NCBI GenBank assembly: GCA_023053575.1
Contig: JAKZAP010000005.1
Span: forward strand, 5,642,001 to 5,706,000
Source: Branchinecta lynchi
Taxonomy: Eukaryota > Arthropoda > Branchiopoda > Anostraca > Branchinectidae
Length of the DNA stretch: 64,000 nt
Reading direction: 5' to 3'
Part shown: one piece after another, positions 46,396 to 58,245 of the stretch
Position numbering within the stretch: position 1 is the stretch's first letter
Layout of the letters: each line of letters starts with the position of its first letter
The notes under the pieces: model-generated
Database searches by the model: none
Seen by the model: the letters and a program-made list of their open reading frames with translations, nothing else
What the model was told of the DNA's origin: nothing
Translations under genes and position numbers: made by a program

Positions 46396-47739
46396 TTAAT
46401 ATTACTGAAAGTCCTGAATTATTTGGATTTTAATCTCGCATAATAATCTCTTTTCATCATCTCTCTCTTGACCCCCTGTGAATAGCCCCTGCTGTCCCAA
46501 CGGGGTTACAGATCTTGATGCTTCCTTGCGATAACAGCCCATGGTATGGAAACGAAATGAGAGAAATGTCTTTTTTGGAGAAAAGAAGGGACTGAAACTA
46601 CAAGAAATGAAAATTCCAAAATCCATTCCAAATGTTTGGTTGCTTACTCAGTGCTCTGTCAGACGATACCAAATGTATGGCGACAGAGTTTACCCAGGTC
46701 GTTGACAGCCAGTTGGCAGACAAGACACTTTTTTTTCTTATTTCTAGCCTACCTAGCAAACGGTGTGTCGGCTTTGAAAACTGCTCCAAACGTTTGTAGC
46801 CCGTAAAAAGCTCTTAAAAATGGGTATCTTGGAATTTTTCCGCCACCGTCAATTTGGCTTGACACGCTTGAAACAGATATTGTCAACTAACATGGGAAAA
46901 GTGTATACCTGCTCTTTATGAGTTTTAAAGTACCGTTCCGCCTTAAAAGCAAAGCGAGAATCCCCCGAGCTAAAAAACTAGTGGAAAGTCGCTGCGCTTT
47001 TGCAAATTCTTGCTGACTCGCCGAGGTCACTTTCCACTCACCTTTGGATTCCCTTCACTTCACATTCACAAACGAGCAGTGCGTAAAACAGTTTTGGAAA
47101 GCGAAGCTATTTTTAGCAGAAGTCGTAAAAACAGCCGTTGCACAAACTAGCGAAGCTTGAAGATCCCCAGATTCGATCTTTAAAGCTTATGTCATGGAAC
47201 GTAAAACCGAGTGTTTGTCAGAAAAGCTTCATGCGATGAAATATTCTGGAACCATCTACTATGTTCAGAGCACTTGGCCGTGTTTTGAATACGCCTTGTT
47301 TGCAATCCCACACAGAGGCTATGTACAGCATTTTTACACTCGAATGAGTCGGTTTTGGGTATAGTATTTGTGTACTTAGCTCAGCACATGCTATACTAAG
47401 TGTAAGTTTTGTCAGTGGGTTCTCTAGGTTGCTTGCGTTTTCTACATTATTATTGTTGCCAGTCATGATCTTTTTTCCTTCATTTCCTTGTATTTTTCTT
47501 CTCTGTTAAATTATGTCGTCTTGTTGTACGTTTGTGCACTATTATGGGCAATAAATGTATTTTTTTTGTTATGTGTGCTAATTTGTTATGCTTTTTTTCT
47601 GCTGTCTTATCTTTTCTCCTTCACAGTCCGTTTTGGTATTATGATGGACGGACTATGTATACATATATGTATCTACGCACCAAGCTCGCCCGTATTTTTC
47701 TTTACATTTTACTTTGGAAAAAATCTGTCGATTTTCTAG

Positions 47740-47912
47740 GTACCATGGCTCCAACCGAAAGGACGAAAGCATGGAAAGAACATCGAGTTTTTTTCCTGAC
47801 GCCCCAGGTTATGATGAATGACCTGACCCGTGGGGTGTGTCCCTCAGAGCTAGTAAAGTGCTTAGTAGTAGACGAAGCCCACAAGGCTACCGGAAACCAT
47901 TCCTACTGCCAG
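47740..47912 (+). CDS. FANCM: FANCM exon 3: motif II (DEAH)
   Basis: Acceptor TTTTCTAG. Residues 130-187: the joined codon gives Gly130, then RVFFLTPQVMMNDLTRG and CLVVDEAHKATGNHSYCQ. D174-E175-A176-H177 is the Walker B/DEAH box. Donor CAG|GTTAGA, phase 0. Confidence 0.92.
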
Positions 47913-49249
47913 GTTAGATTGTGTATTTTTTGCGATGCCAATCCGTATTTAGTATTTCAGTCGGGGGGGGGGGGGGGGGGGAGGGCATGAGACGACTAGG
48001 CGAAGTTTTTAATGCCGCTTGTGCCAGTAGCATCCAGGGAACCGCTGCTTAACCAGCTAAAATAATCAGTGTGAATTACACTCGCGATATTATGCTTCTC
48101 ATATTTTTTCTGTGGTCCTTTGTGGAGGAGGACTTGGACTCGTCTCGTCTCGAAATCAGGCCGAGTCACCCGAGTCCAAGAGACGTCTCGGACCAGCAAA
48201 TTCAAAGTGAAATTTACGTCTCCGGCGACCAATTCAAGAGATTGGCCAAGGGATGGTTATGTCGTAACCTTTGCAAGTAGGATCAGGTCAAGTAATACCT
48301 TGGAGGTCTAAGGATTAAAATTAGGAACCGGAAGGCTTTTAAAAAATCACAGTTGTGAAAATGAGCGATCCTACGATAGTCCGATTTGGATATTTGGATT
48401 ACAAAATTTTCTATACAGAGAAAAAGCACAGTGGCAAATGCAAATTCTGTGGTAAATTGGTCACAGAGACCCTTGGTACAACATCATATTTCATTCGTCA
48501 TCTAGGACTCGGGGCGTGACTCGGTCTCGAGACACCTTTTTCGCGGATTCGGTCTCGTCTTGGCTTGACTCGTGAGTGTCAGTTCGGTCTTGTCTCGGAC
48601 TCGATCACAGCGGACTCGCAGCACCTCTGCTAGGAAGAGCCAAAAAAGATGTCGGAAAACTCAGCTGGGGCTTTTTGGCGATTTTTCGGCTCTTCCTGAT
48701 GGTAACATTTATTATGTATAACATTTTGAAACATAACAGACAAGATCCAAATTTTATTCCGTTGCATGTTGTGTTATCTGTTATGAAACTTCTGACAGTG
48801 TGCTAACATGTCATTTCCCTAGCTGGTCTGTAAAGGAAAGGCGCACAAAAAATTCATTGCGAATAAAATGATGCGGTAATCCAAAGTGGTGGGGCAACAC
48901 TTACTTGACTGCCGCATTGTAAGTTTTAGTGTACACCCGATGAAAAATTTATCTCAGAATAGTAGTATGAAGTTGTACGTAAAAGTAGCATGGAGTACTA
49001 ACTGATGCTACTACACAAGGCTACCGTGTTACTACATTCTGCTGCAAGCTACTATTAGCAAGACTGGATGCTCCTAGAGCAAGACAGGATGCTACTCGAT
49101 ACTACTACTTAAGATTGGCCCAGTCTGAGGCACATTAAGATGCAACTTTTTCGTACAACTATCATACAACTACGCAGGCTACACATTTTTCATCGGGCAT
49201 TTACTACAGATATTTGAACCGTTCTTTTATATATTTTTTTTGTATTCAG
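47913..49249 (+). other. FANCM intron 3
   Basis: 1.3 kb. Has a G19 run at 47963-47981 and a hAT relic (48118-48629). 48950-49150 contains repeated short ACTACTAC/GCTACT words with no clear unit. Confidence 0.7.
48118..48629 (+). mobile_element. hAT transposon relic with BED-type zinc finger
   Basis: Frame 48361-48519 encodes 53 residues ending in a stop: KCKFCGKLVTETLGTTSYFI then RHL, the C-x2-C...H pattern of the BED finger found at the N-terminus of hAT transposases. It is joined directly to a GACTCG-rich terminal region ending CGCAGCACCTCTG (48629), which resembles the 108-bp MITE at 40166. The left boundary is uncertain. An internal-deletion derivative of an autonomous hAT element. Confidence 0.65.
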
Positions 49250-49486
49250 GTTGTTCGGGAGCTAGTGCGTCATCAGACTCAGTTCCGGATCCTTGCCCTG
49301 AGCGCTACCCCAGGTACTGATTTCCAGGGTATGGAAACGGTTTTGTCAAATTTGAAGATCGGACATATTGAAATGAGGACTGAAAGTTCGCCTGACATCC
49401 TTCCATATGTGCATGGAAGATCGGTGGAGAAGATAGTCATTAAGCTCGGAAAAGAGGTGGAGAACATCAAGCAGCGGTTTATCAAG
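49250..49486 (+). CDS. FANCM: FANCM exon 4: motif III
   Basis: Acceptor TGTATTCAG. Residues 188-266: VVRELVRHQTQFRILALSAT and PGTD contain motif III (S205-A-T-P208). Then GMETVLSNLKIGHIEMRTE and SPDILPYVHGRSVEKIVI, the FANCM-specific segment after lobe 1. Donor AAG|GTAAAG, phase 0. Confidence 0.93.
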
Positions 49487-50279
49487 GTAAAGGCTATGTT
49501 CAGTAGAGCCATGCCTTCTAAAACGTATATTCATTGTAAAGAATATAGTCAGTGATCAATTTATTCATGATAGTATGGCCGAGTAACAGAAAAATTAAGC
49601 GGAAAATAAATAAAAAATAGCCTTCCGCTATTTCTTTTTATAGGATTCTGTTGAATGTGAGTTTTTTTTTAATAAATAAATTACAAAATTAGAACATGCT
49701 TATTTTCCCCTTATTTGTAACTTTGGAGGCTCATGTTTTTTGTTTCATGACAAAATCATTGTAAATAGGCCTAGTAGACAACCACTGCGGGGAAAATCCC
49801 AGATGCTAGTGAGTAAACCATAAACTACTAGGAGTGTGACAAGCGCGTCTGGTAATGCAAAAATAAATTGTCTGCGCTGTGAAACTGAAATAAATATAAG
49901 GTTTGAAGCCAAGCTGACCATTCATTACGAAAGAAATAGAAAACCGTGATTTTCGGGTTTTTTTTTTTGACGGTTTTCGATGAGGACGGTTTGCCGGAAG
50001 TGCAACCGAAATATCCGAATTTATATTTATCCCTCGCACATCATCCTAGAGGGATAATTAGCTAATCAAGAAAAAAACCCGAAAATCACGGTTTTCTATT
50101 TCTTTCGAAACTGAAATAATATACCGAGTGCCAAATCGCAAAAATATCTGGACATTCTATTAATCAGTTTTTTCATTTGAATCAATGTAATCAGTAATCA
50201 ATTTATTCGTTCGTTATAGTATGGCGGAGTAACGTAAGAAAATAAACATTCCTTGAGACCAAGCTGACTTTGAAACATA

Positions 50280-50603
50280 TATTCAAATAATGCATAAAAC
50301 GTGTATGTCAGCTACGATGCTTGGGCAGCGATATTTCAGCCATTCTTGGCAAGGGAGATATGTCATCTATTCAGCTATTAAGTTTGATTTCAGTCCGATC
50401 ATCCGTTCGAAAGTTACGCACGACTCAATTTTCCGGATTCCCCCGCCCTCCACCCCCACCCCTACCAGATGGTCGGATCGGGAAACTGATTATCTCCAAG
50501 TTAGTTTGGTCGTGTTCCTGATATGCCTGCAAAGTTTCATCGTCCTATAACTCGACCGACCGACGGAAAAGTGATCAGTATATATATATATATATATATA
50601 TAT
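50280..50603 (+). mobile_element. Family A 3-prime fragment ending in (TA)n
   Basis: AGTCCGATCATCCGTTCGAA, TCCGGATTCCC, CAAAGTTTCATCGTCCTATA and GACCGACCGACGGAAAAGTG follow the family order. Where other copies read CAGTATATGGCACTTG it has about 12 TA repeats (50579-50603) and no hairpin. Confidence 0.75.
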
Positions 50604-50814
50604 CTGTATTTGAAAGCGATTAAGCCATATACAGAAAAACAAAACAAACAACAATCTCAACTAACAAACAACCTCACATTCTTAACTTAATATCCTACCG
50701 ATTTTCTGCTAAACTAATAACTTTTTCTACCAAAAAAAAATAAACTGGATATCATTTTCTGGAGCTTTGAGGCAGAACGAGGCAGTCGAGTCCCTTCAGT
50801 TCGTCAAAACCAGA

Positions 50815-51770
50815 GCAAAACAACACTAGGGAGTAGCGCCAAGATTTAAAAAAATTGACACACACTCAAATAGCAGTGATACTAGCACTACTAGCGATAG
50901 AGAACGTCCCTACTGAAACTCATTCAGTCGTTCACCAACGCTTGCTCCGATAACTTCAGATTCTGAACATTGCAAAAATATGATACATCCTTCATTGTTT
51001 CCTTGGTGTGTGCTGACCGCACCTTTGTTTTACTAGAAATTTCTAAACCCGCAAGTTTGTATCGCCTTAAATGCCGCAAGCGTAGTGGGCGGCACTACAA
51101 GTATAGCCCGTTTGCAAAGCCTGGAAAGCATAGGTCTTGGCGGCACTCCGTAGTGTTATTTTGCACAGAGCATCATAGAAGAGCAGAGCAAAAAACACTA
51201 GACAGTAGCGCCAAGACTTGAAAAAAGTTACACACACTCGAATAACAGCGTCCTAGCACTACTCGATAGTGAACGTCCCTACTGAAACTGAATCGGTCGC
51301 ACCAGCGCTTGCTTCAATAACTTCATATTCTGAACAAAGAACAAAGAAATATACAACCTCCCCAGTTTCCGCGATGTCTGTAGACCGCATCTTAGCTTTA
51401 CTAGAAATTTCTAAACCGGTAAGTTTGTCTCGCTTTAAATGTCGCAAGCTTATTTATTTTATTGATTTATTTGTGACCCGCTTTTTGTGTAACAGCGGAG
51501 TATGAGTAAAATACAGATATTAAAAAACTAAACAAAACAATGTACATAAACATGACTACATTGTGTTCAAATAGTTTAAAAACACCCTTTTACACAGTGA
51601 CAAGCACATTAAACAGGTTCAGAAAACTGGCTAAGTATATCGTGGCATGACAGGGCAGGATGTTTGTGCGCTTAGTGGGTGACGCTATGAGTATGGCCCG
51701 TTTTCAAAGCATGAAAAGCATAGGTATTGGCGCTACTCACTAGTGTTATTTTGTTCTGTAGAAGAGAGCT
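50815..51770 (+). repeat. Tandem duplication, about 366-bp unit, second copy interrupted
   Basis: AAACACTAG-GAGTAGCGCCAAGA, ACACACTC(A/G)AATA, GAACGTCCCTACTGAAACT and TTTACTAGAAATTTCTAAAC occur in order at about 50820-51165 and 51186-51446. The second copy is split by about 210 bases (51447-51655) resembling a LINE 3-prime end in reverse (GATTTATTTGTGACCCGC), then resumes at GCGCTTAGTGGG. Confidence 0.75.
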
Positions 51771-51854
51771 CTAAAAGAAGGGAGTGAAACGCAACTACCG
51801 CCCTGAAGCTACTCCAGGCAATTAAGGCTTTTAATTATTATGTTTTGTTTTCAG

Positions 51855-51935
51855 GTTATGGAATGTTTCAGTAAGAACATCATGAAACACAAGCTGGTTT
51901 TTGCCAAGGACGTTGGATCGATGACCAAATTCATG
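51855..51935 (+). CDS. FANCM: FANCM exon 5
   Basis: A small exon, residues 267-293 (VMECFSKNIMKHKLVFAKDV, GSMTKFM), in the helical region between the two helicase lobes. Acceptor TTTTCAG, donor ATG|GTAAGC, phase 0 on both sides. It aligns with the family between exon 4 and exon 6 text. Confidence 0.85.
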
Positions 51936-52541
51936 GTAAGCCAAAAAGACAAACAAGAAGAGCCAATTTTGAGTCGACCTTTTAGTTATAGACGACTGAT
52001 CTCATTACGCATGTTTTCGTTCAATTGCATATGCATCCCTTCCGTCTGCTAGTTTATTAAACTTAGAAAGCTTAGGCAGTGAATAGGTCCCTGTTAAACA
52101 GGACCGAAATATCCCAGAGCCTAGGTCATTAGACTGCCTGGTCTACGAAAGGTCATGTATTAAAGAGCATTTCTTCTAAATGAGTAACAGTAAGACGAAA
52201 CTAGTAGTCTCACGGCCTCGCTTTCCGAAAAGCAATGTGCAAGAACTCATAGAAAGCCTTTACCTCTTTCCGACATCGCTTTTCACTGCCGTCGTCGATT
52301 TGCTTCCTAGAACAATTCGCCGCTTCCCAAGACTAGCAAAACATCTCCCGAAAGCGAAGCGAGTTTTAGCCGCAGTCGTAAAAACAGCCGGCGCATGAAC
52401 AAGAGGAGCTTTCAAGACGGTCAGAATCGCCGTATAGTCCTCAGAAATGACTTACGTTCAGGACACGATGTGACAGTAGTAGTATGCTTACAATTTTCTC
52501 AAATGGAGTAGGCTGAACACAATAGTTATTTTTGTCTGCAG
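51936..52541 (+). other. FANCM intron 5
   Basis: 606 bases. 52230-52400 shares CGAAAGCGAAGCGAGTTTTA and GCAGTCGTAAAAACAGCCG with 47100-47145 and, inverted, with 53625-53665: a dispersed unclassified repeat. Confidence 0.6.
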
Positions 52542-52704
52542 CTCTTGAGGTCTAGAGACGCTTTTCGTCAGAACCCTCCTCACGACTTGCCGCGGTCCCA
52601 GTTTGGTATCGTCGAAGGGGAATTTGCAACCTGCATGACTCTGTCGCATGCCCTCGAGCTATTGACGTTACATGGAATGAGACCGTTCTACATGTTCTTG
52701 AAAG
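52542..52704 (+). CDS. FANCM: FANCM exon 6
   Basis: Residues 294-347 plus one base: SRDAFRQNPPHDLPRSQFGI, VEGEFATCMTLSHALELLTL and HGMRPFYMFLK. This is the family-typical insert between helicase lobes. Acceptor TGTCTGCAG, donor AAAG|GTATTA. It lacks a start codon near its beginning and so is not obvious as an isolated reading frame. Confidence 0.88.
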
Positions 52705-54739
52705 GTATTATTTTTGTTTGAAATTGTAGTATTGATATCTGCTTTTATTTATTTTTTGAAAATATTATTCTTCAGTGGTTTCTTATAAGCGGTGGAAAGT
52801 CAAAACCTGCCCCTCGGAAGCTTACTTGTTTCGGGACACGACATGTTTTGAGTGAAGGTGGATGTTATTGAGCTTAGCCGTTGCCAAGACAGACGGGTGG
52901 CAGCAGAGTGTTAAACCGCGTCACCAAGCTTCAGACCGCCCTTTCACAGCACCAGCAACGATTCTCGAAATACTGATGCGGCTAACTCTCACTTTCCTAT
53001 TTTCCATGATTCAACCAAGAATTAATAATCAGATAGAACACCGTGCACCGACTATGAATACCCCGACAAAGCTGAGCGGACCCAGAGGTATTTACTGTAG
53101 CTTTTTACCCGTCTACTCGACTTCCGCCTTCGCCGTTGCTCATCAGAGATAAAGAAAACGCAGGAGGCTGACTCCGCGCGTTGACGCGCTCTTGAGCGCG
53201 TCCAAAGAACCGATCAGCTTTTTCTTCTACTTTTCCTCAATTTGGTTTCAGAGCGTTAGAGCTAATTTTAGAGGTAACGAAGCGTGATGTGGCGCGAAGC
53301 TACTATCTTCGCTCGTTCACAGCGGAAAAGGTACAGGGAATTATTCGACTCCGCCTAGTCATAGTACAGAGATAGGGATACAGAGGTTCTATCTGATTAT
53401 TTGTTCTTGACCGAACGGAGTCGTTCTGTTGTGCCAACAGAACACGAAAATTACTCTTTAGCCTACACCGAAAAATTAGGGATGAGTTTGAAGTGATTTT
53501 TTTTAACGCGAAGAGGAATTGTATTTCGTGAGCATTTATCTGTAAGATCCAGCAGAGATCCACAAGTTGTGGGGCTGAAAATTAAGTGCTACTCTGGCGG
53601 TCTGGTAAGCCCTGCTAATATATGCGCCGGCTGTTTTGCTACTTTAGCTGAAACTCGCTTCACTTTCCAGAGCCTTTTTGGCGCTCCTAGAGGCGGGACC
53701 TTGGAGGGGGTAAAAGGAAAGAGGCATTCATATTAATAGATATTAATATATGTTTAAATAAATGAATAAATACATTTATATTACGAAAGCCTTTTTCGCC
53801 ATGTAAAACTAACTTGACATCAACCAAAGTACAGTAGAGGTATGCTCTGAAGAAAAAACTAAAAGCCAAATCAGGCATTTTTCACTATGAATACTTGTAA
53901 TAACCACTCACACTTTTGTCACTTTTTGATTATTTTGCTAATTCACGGCTGAAAGTGACTCAACTGGATAGCGTGTTCCACCCTTCCAACAATAGTAACT
54001 ATCAGTTACTATTTTTGTTCCAACCTCGTAGAAAGCTACTACGCTGATCGTTCCTACCTTCTCGAAATAGTAAATAATAGTAACTATTTGCTTACCATGC
54101 TCAGGAGCGTAGTAAGCGTGGCAACTACGCATCTCTGTAATGTGACTGGTCGGCTTCCCCCGTGGCATGATATTCTGCCGGAAAATGGAAAAATCATTCC
54201 AGCCTTGACGGCAAAAAAGACAGAATTCGTGACGTCATGCGTAGTAACTACAGTAAGTAGGGTGGACCACGCGGTTTGCTTTTTATAATTTGAAAAGTTT
54301 GTCACGAGGAACGCACCTTGAATGGAGAAGATGGTGGTCCGAACCTGCAGATTCCTTCAAAAGAGGAAGGACCTTTTTACTAGATTCAAAAATCAAAGAA
54401 AGTTAATTCAATTTCTACTTCAAGTTTGTGCCAGGATAACCCTGAAACAGTTGGCTGTTAGCTGATATCAAGTTTGTTATTTTTCTTTTCCATTATACTT
54501 TTTTGTATGCAAGTAACAAAGCCAAGGTGGTGGAACAGTTAAAAAAGTGTTCAAATAAGCATACCTCTAGTAACCTCTACTGTAACTTTCTTCGTTACTC
54601 AACTTTCTCAAACCTTTCGGCTATGACCCGCTGAGTATAGATGGAGTGGTAACCTTCCAGATATCAGGGATGTATATTTAGGTATCGATTTAGGGATACG
54701 ACGAGAAAGGCTTAAAATTCGAGGTTTTATTTCCCCTAG
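52705..54739 (+). other. FANCM intron 6
   Basis: 2 kb. Contains AATAATCAGATAGAAC (53026) and its inverse (53388), a GC hairpin GACGCGCTCTTGAGCGCGTC (53183-53202) and AATAGTAACTATT-type palindromes at 53990-54090. No coding sequence recognised. Confidence 0.65.
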
Positions 54740-54990
54740 GGTACCTAGATGACGACAAATCCTCGGGAAGAACCAAAGCGGAATTACAGCGGAATGCAGA
54801 ATTTTGCCAGTTGATGCCAGAGCTTCAAGCAAAATTCTCCTTCAACGATCTGCGACTGTCTCAGGTCACTAATGACCAGGAATTTGTGATTGGTCATCCA
54901 AAACTGGAAAAGCTGAGAGAGGTCGTTCTTGCACATTTTAACAAGAAGAAGGCAGAAAATGAACCAACCAGAGTCATGATTTTTGCACAA
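54740..54990 (+). CDS. FANCM: FANCM exon 7: entry into helicase lobe 2
   Basis: Residues 348-431: after a charged, variable segment, FVIGHPKLEKLREVVLAHFN and RVMIFAQ correspond to the start of lobe 2 (motif IV area). Acceptor TTCCCCTAG, donor CAA|GTGAGT, phase 0. Confidence 0.9.
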
Positions 54991-55537
54991 GTGAGTTCAT
55001 TGTTGATAAAAAGATAGGAATCCCAACGTAAAGCAGAGTATGTCGGACCAAACTTAAAGTGTATTAAAAGGTTTGATACGCAGCGTCAACAGTGTCGCCA
55101 TTGCTTGGAAATCAGTGCCCAAAATGACCTGGCTCTTCGCCTTACGTTGCTATATTGGTGTATCGTTATACTTGCGTTTACGGTAGAGATGTTTTTATAC
55201 TGCTCGTAGATTTTCTTTCTTGCTTGATGTTTGTTTTCTAATACGCTAGACATTAAGTTTGACGAGGAAGAAGTGGGATAGTCTTTATGTATGGACCTTA
55301 GCTCCAGAGAGCCGTCTATCCGCATCACGCAGTTGCTTCGCATCCTCCTCGTGTACCTATGGGTAATGCAAAAGGGTTAAAAGTCATGAACGCTGTCCTG
55401 TGGCCAGAGGCGTTAGCCAAAATGTTTGGGGAGAGGCGGGGGGGACGAGGAAAAATCACCTGTTTTTCAGAAAAACCGACTATTTTGGAGAATAATCGAC
55501 CAATTCTTAGAAAAACCGACTGTTTTCATGAAAAAAC

Positions 55538-58245
55538 AAGAGCTACGAGCTCATATGGCACTTGTACGAGTAGGCTGTACAAGAAAGTAGATGAGAACGT
55601 CACAAAATACACCCGCCATCCAAAAATGCGGTTCGGAAATAGAAATAGGATATTTAGTTTCACTCATTTCAGAGCAGTTCCGGCATCGTCTCGATTGTCT
55701 GTAGCAAATGCACATGACTGTTCAAACTTTCATCTCAATAAATCCATTTGTTTGATCCCTAGACGTGCTACACGATTTCCGGTACCCACTCTATCTCGAC
55801 CTACCGTGGCCGAATCTGGTTCGGAATATAAAAAATCGACCACCTAAAGCATCTTCTTTTATACCATCTATCAAGTTTCACTCGAATCTGAGCATTTTTG
55901 GAAAGTTCCGGTACCGTTCCCACCAACGTTGTCGGAGCCGGTTCGGGCCCAATCTCTTAATTCCCTGTTCCTGTCCATCAAGTTTTACTGAAATTGGAGC
56001 TTAGCCTATCTGCAAGTTTCCAGTACCCCCCCCCCCCCTACCTTGGCGGAATTCGGCCCGGACGCCAAATAACAAATCTAGGCCGCATAAACTCGGCACT
56101 GTCGAATTTGCATCTCATTCGGTCCATCCGTTTGGTTTTTGTGCATGTCAAAAGTCCCCCCACCCCCAATTCCCCTAATCGTGGTCGCATATGGTTCGAA
56201 CGCATGTTTTACATGTCGAGGCCATCGATTCGTATCACCCATAAAGTTTCACTCGAATCAGACCACTCGTTTGCAATTTATAGAAGTCAATTTCCATATT
56301 TCTCTTCTCGTGCTCCCCAAAAAATGCTCGGATCTAGGAACGGAAGTTTCCGGGGGTATGTTGTGTCAGGTTCTTAAGTCAAGATAATTCGGGTCGCTAA
56401 TATGCCTGCAAATTTTCGTTGTCGTTTTACATCTGGAACTATTCTAACTCACGACTACCGGAATTCCAGGAAACCCCTCCAACTCCCCCCACAGAGCCCC
56501 GAAACCATCTGGCTCCTTCAATTTCATCTAGGCCTAATGCTTGTTCCATCCATTAAGTTTCGTCCCAATCCCTCTGCTTTTAGAGTTTCTCGAGTTCCCC
56601 CCCCCTCCATCCCCACAGGTATCGGACCCGACCCGGACGTGACACTGAACGTCCGAGGCGATAGCTCACCAGACAAGTTTCATTCAAATCCGATCACCCG
56701 TTCAAAAGTTATGCACGCCACTAGATTCCGGACTCCCCATCCACCCACTCCCCCCACGATGATCGGGTCGGGGAAATGGCTGTTCTCAAGTCAATATGTT
56801 CGGATCCCTGACATACCTGCCAAGTTTCATCGCCCTAGGACATCAGGAAGTATGCCGAACTCGCGGGATCGCTAGAAATACGGACCCCGACCCCAACTCC
56901 CCCACAGTGCCCTGATCCGGTCCGGTTATGTCAATGACGTGTCTAGGACTTGTGCTTGTTTTTCCCACCAAGTTTCATCCCGATCCCTCCACTCTAAGCG
57001 TTTCTCAAAATTTCCGGTTCCCTCCTCCAACTCCCCCCAGTGTCATCGGATCCGGTCCGGATTTATAGTGAGATGTCTGAGACACGAGGTCATCCTAAAT
57101 ATAAAATTTCATCAAGATCCGATAACCCGTTCAAAAGTTATACGCGCCACTAGATTTCGGACTCCCCATCCATCCACTCCCCCCAGTATGGTCGGATTGG
57201 GGAAACGGCTTTTCTCAAGTGAACCTGTTCGGGTCCCTGACATACCTGCCAAGTTTCATCGCCCTAGCACATCAGGAAGTATGCCGAACTCGCGGGATCG
57301 CTAGAAATCCGAACCCCCCCCCCCCCCCAACTCCCCCAGAGTGCCTGGATCTGGTCCGCTTATATCAATGGCGTATCTAGGACGTGTGCTTGTTCTTCCC
57401 ACCAAGTTTCATCCCGATCCCTCCACTCTAAGCGTTTCTCAAGATTTCCGGTTCCCTCCTCCAGCTCCCCCCAGTGTCATCGGATCCGGTCCGGATTTAT
57501 AGTGGGACGTCTGAGACACGAGGTCATCCTAAATATAAAATTTCATCAAGATCCGATGACTTGTTCGCAAGATAAGAATACCTCAAATTTTGGCTTCCCC
57601 CTCCCTCCACTCCCCCCCAGATGGACGAATCGGGGAATTGACGATTTCCTATTTAATCTGGTCGGGTCCCAGAGATGCCTGTCAATTTCCATCGTCCCAG
57701 CACATCAGGAAGCACGGAACTCGCGGGATCACTACAAATTCGGACTTCTCCCCCCCCCAACTCCCCCAAAGTGAGCGGATCCGTTCCCGTTATATCAGCC
57801 ATGTATCTAGGACTTGTGCTTGTACTTTCCATCAAGTTTCATCCGGATCCCTCCACTCTAAGTGTTTTTCAAGATTTCCGGTTTCCCCCTCCAACTCCCC
57901 CCAATGTCACCGGATCCGGTTTGGATTTAAAATGGAGGGTCTGAGACACGAGTTCCTTCCATATATCAAGTTTCATTAAGATCCGAATCCGATAACCCGT
58001 TCGTAAGCTAAAAATATCTCATTTTTCCGGATTCCCCCTCCCTCCACTCCCCTCCAGATGGTCGGATCGGGGAAGCGAGTATTTCTAATTTAATCTGGTC
58101 CAGTTCCTGATATGCCTGCCAAGTTTCATCGTCCTAGCTTATCTGGAAGTGCCCGAACTAGCAAAACCGGGACCGACAGACCGACTGACGGACCGAAATT
58201 ACAATCGCTATATGGCACTTGAGTAAGCTCAAGTGCCATAAAAAT
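55538..58245 (+). mobile_element. Family A element, full length, 430-bp repeat units
   Basis: The start ACAAGAGCTACGAGCTCATA-TGGCACTTG and the 3-prime hairpin TATGGCACTTGAG...CTCAAGTGCCATA (about 58211-58240) are both present. Internally the GTGTCATCGGATCCGGTCC landmark recurs at about 57047, 57480 and 57908, with a diverged one near 56616: a period of about 430, against 282 in the 1745 copy. The additional part of the unit contains GTTCGGGTCCCTGACATACC and AACTCGCGGGATCGCTAG. No protein signature found. Confidence 0.82.

Larger units (their letters stand above)
39925..47739 (+). other. FANCM intron 2, GC-AG, 7.8 kb, packed with mobile elements
   Basis: Contains MITE P copy 3 with a nested hAT MITE, a family B fragment, two family A copies and two LINE pieces. 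46396-47739 holds no recognised element except 46930-47160, which shares GAAAGCGAAGC...AGTCGTAAAAACAGCCG with 52340-52400. Confidence 0.8.
49487..51854 (+). other. FANCM intron 4
   Basis: 2.4 kb. Contains an inverted pair GAAAGAAATAGAAAACCGTG (49928) and its complement (about 50088), a family A fragment (50280), a TA microsatellite and a tandem duplication (50815-51770). Confidence 0.75.

Noticed and set aside
56402..57304. Long plus-strand open frames with repeated RSKVIRATRF and IPAKFHRPSTSG words
   Set aside because: They are translations of the family A 430-bp satellite; the protein repeats follow the DNA repeats and other copies contain stops.
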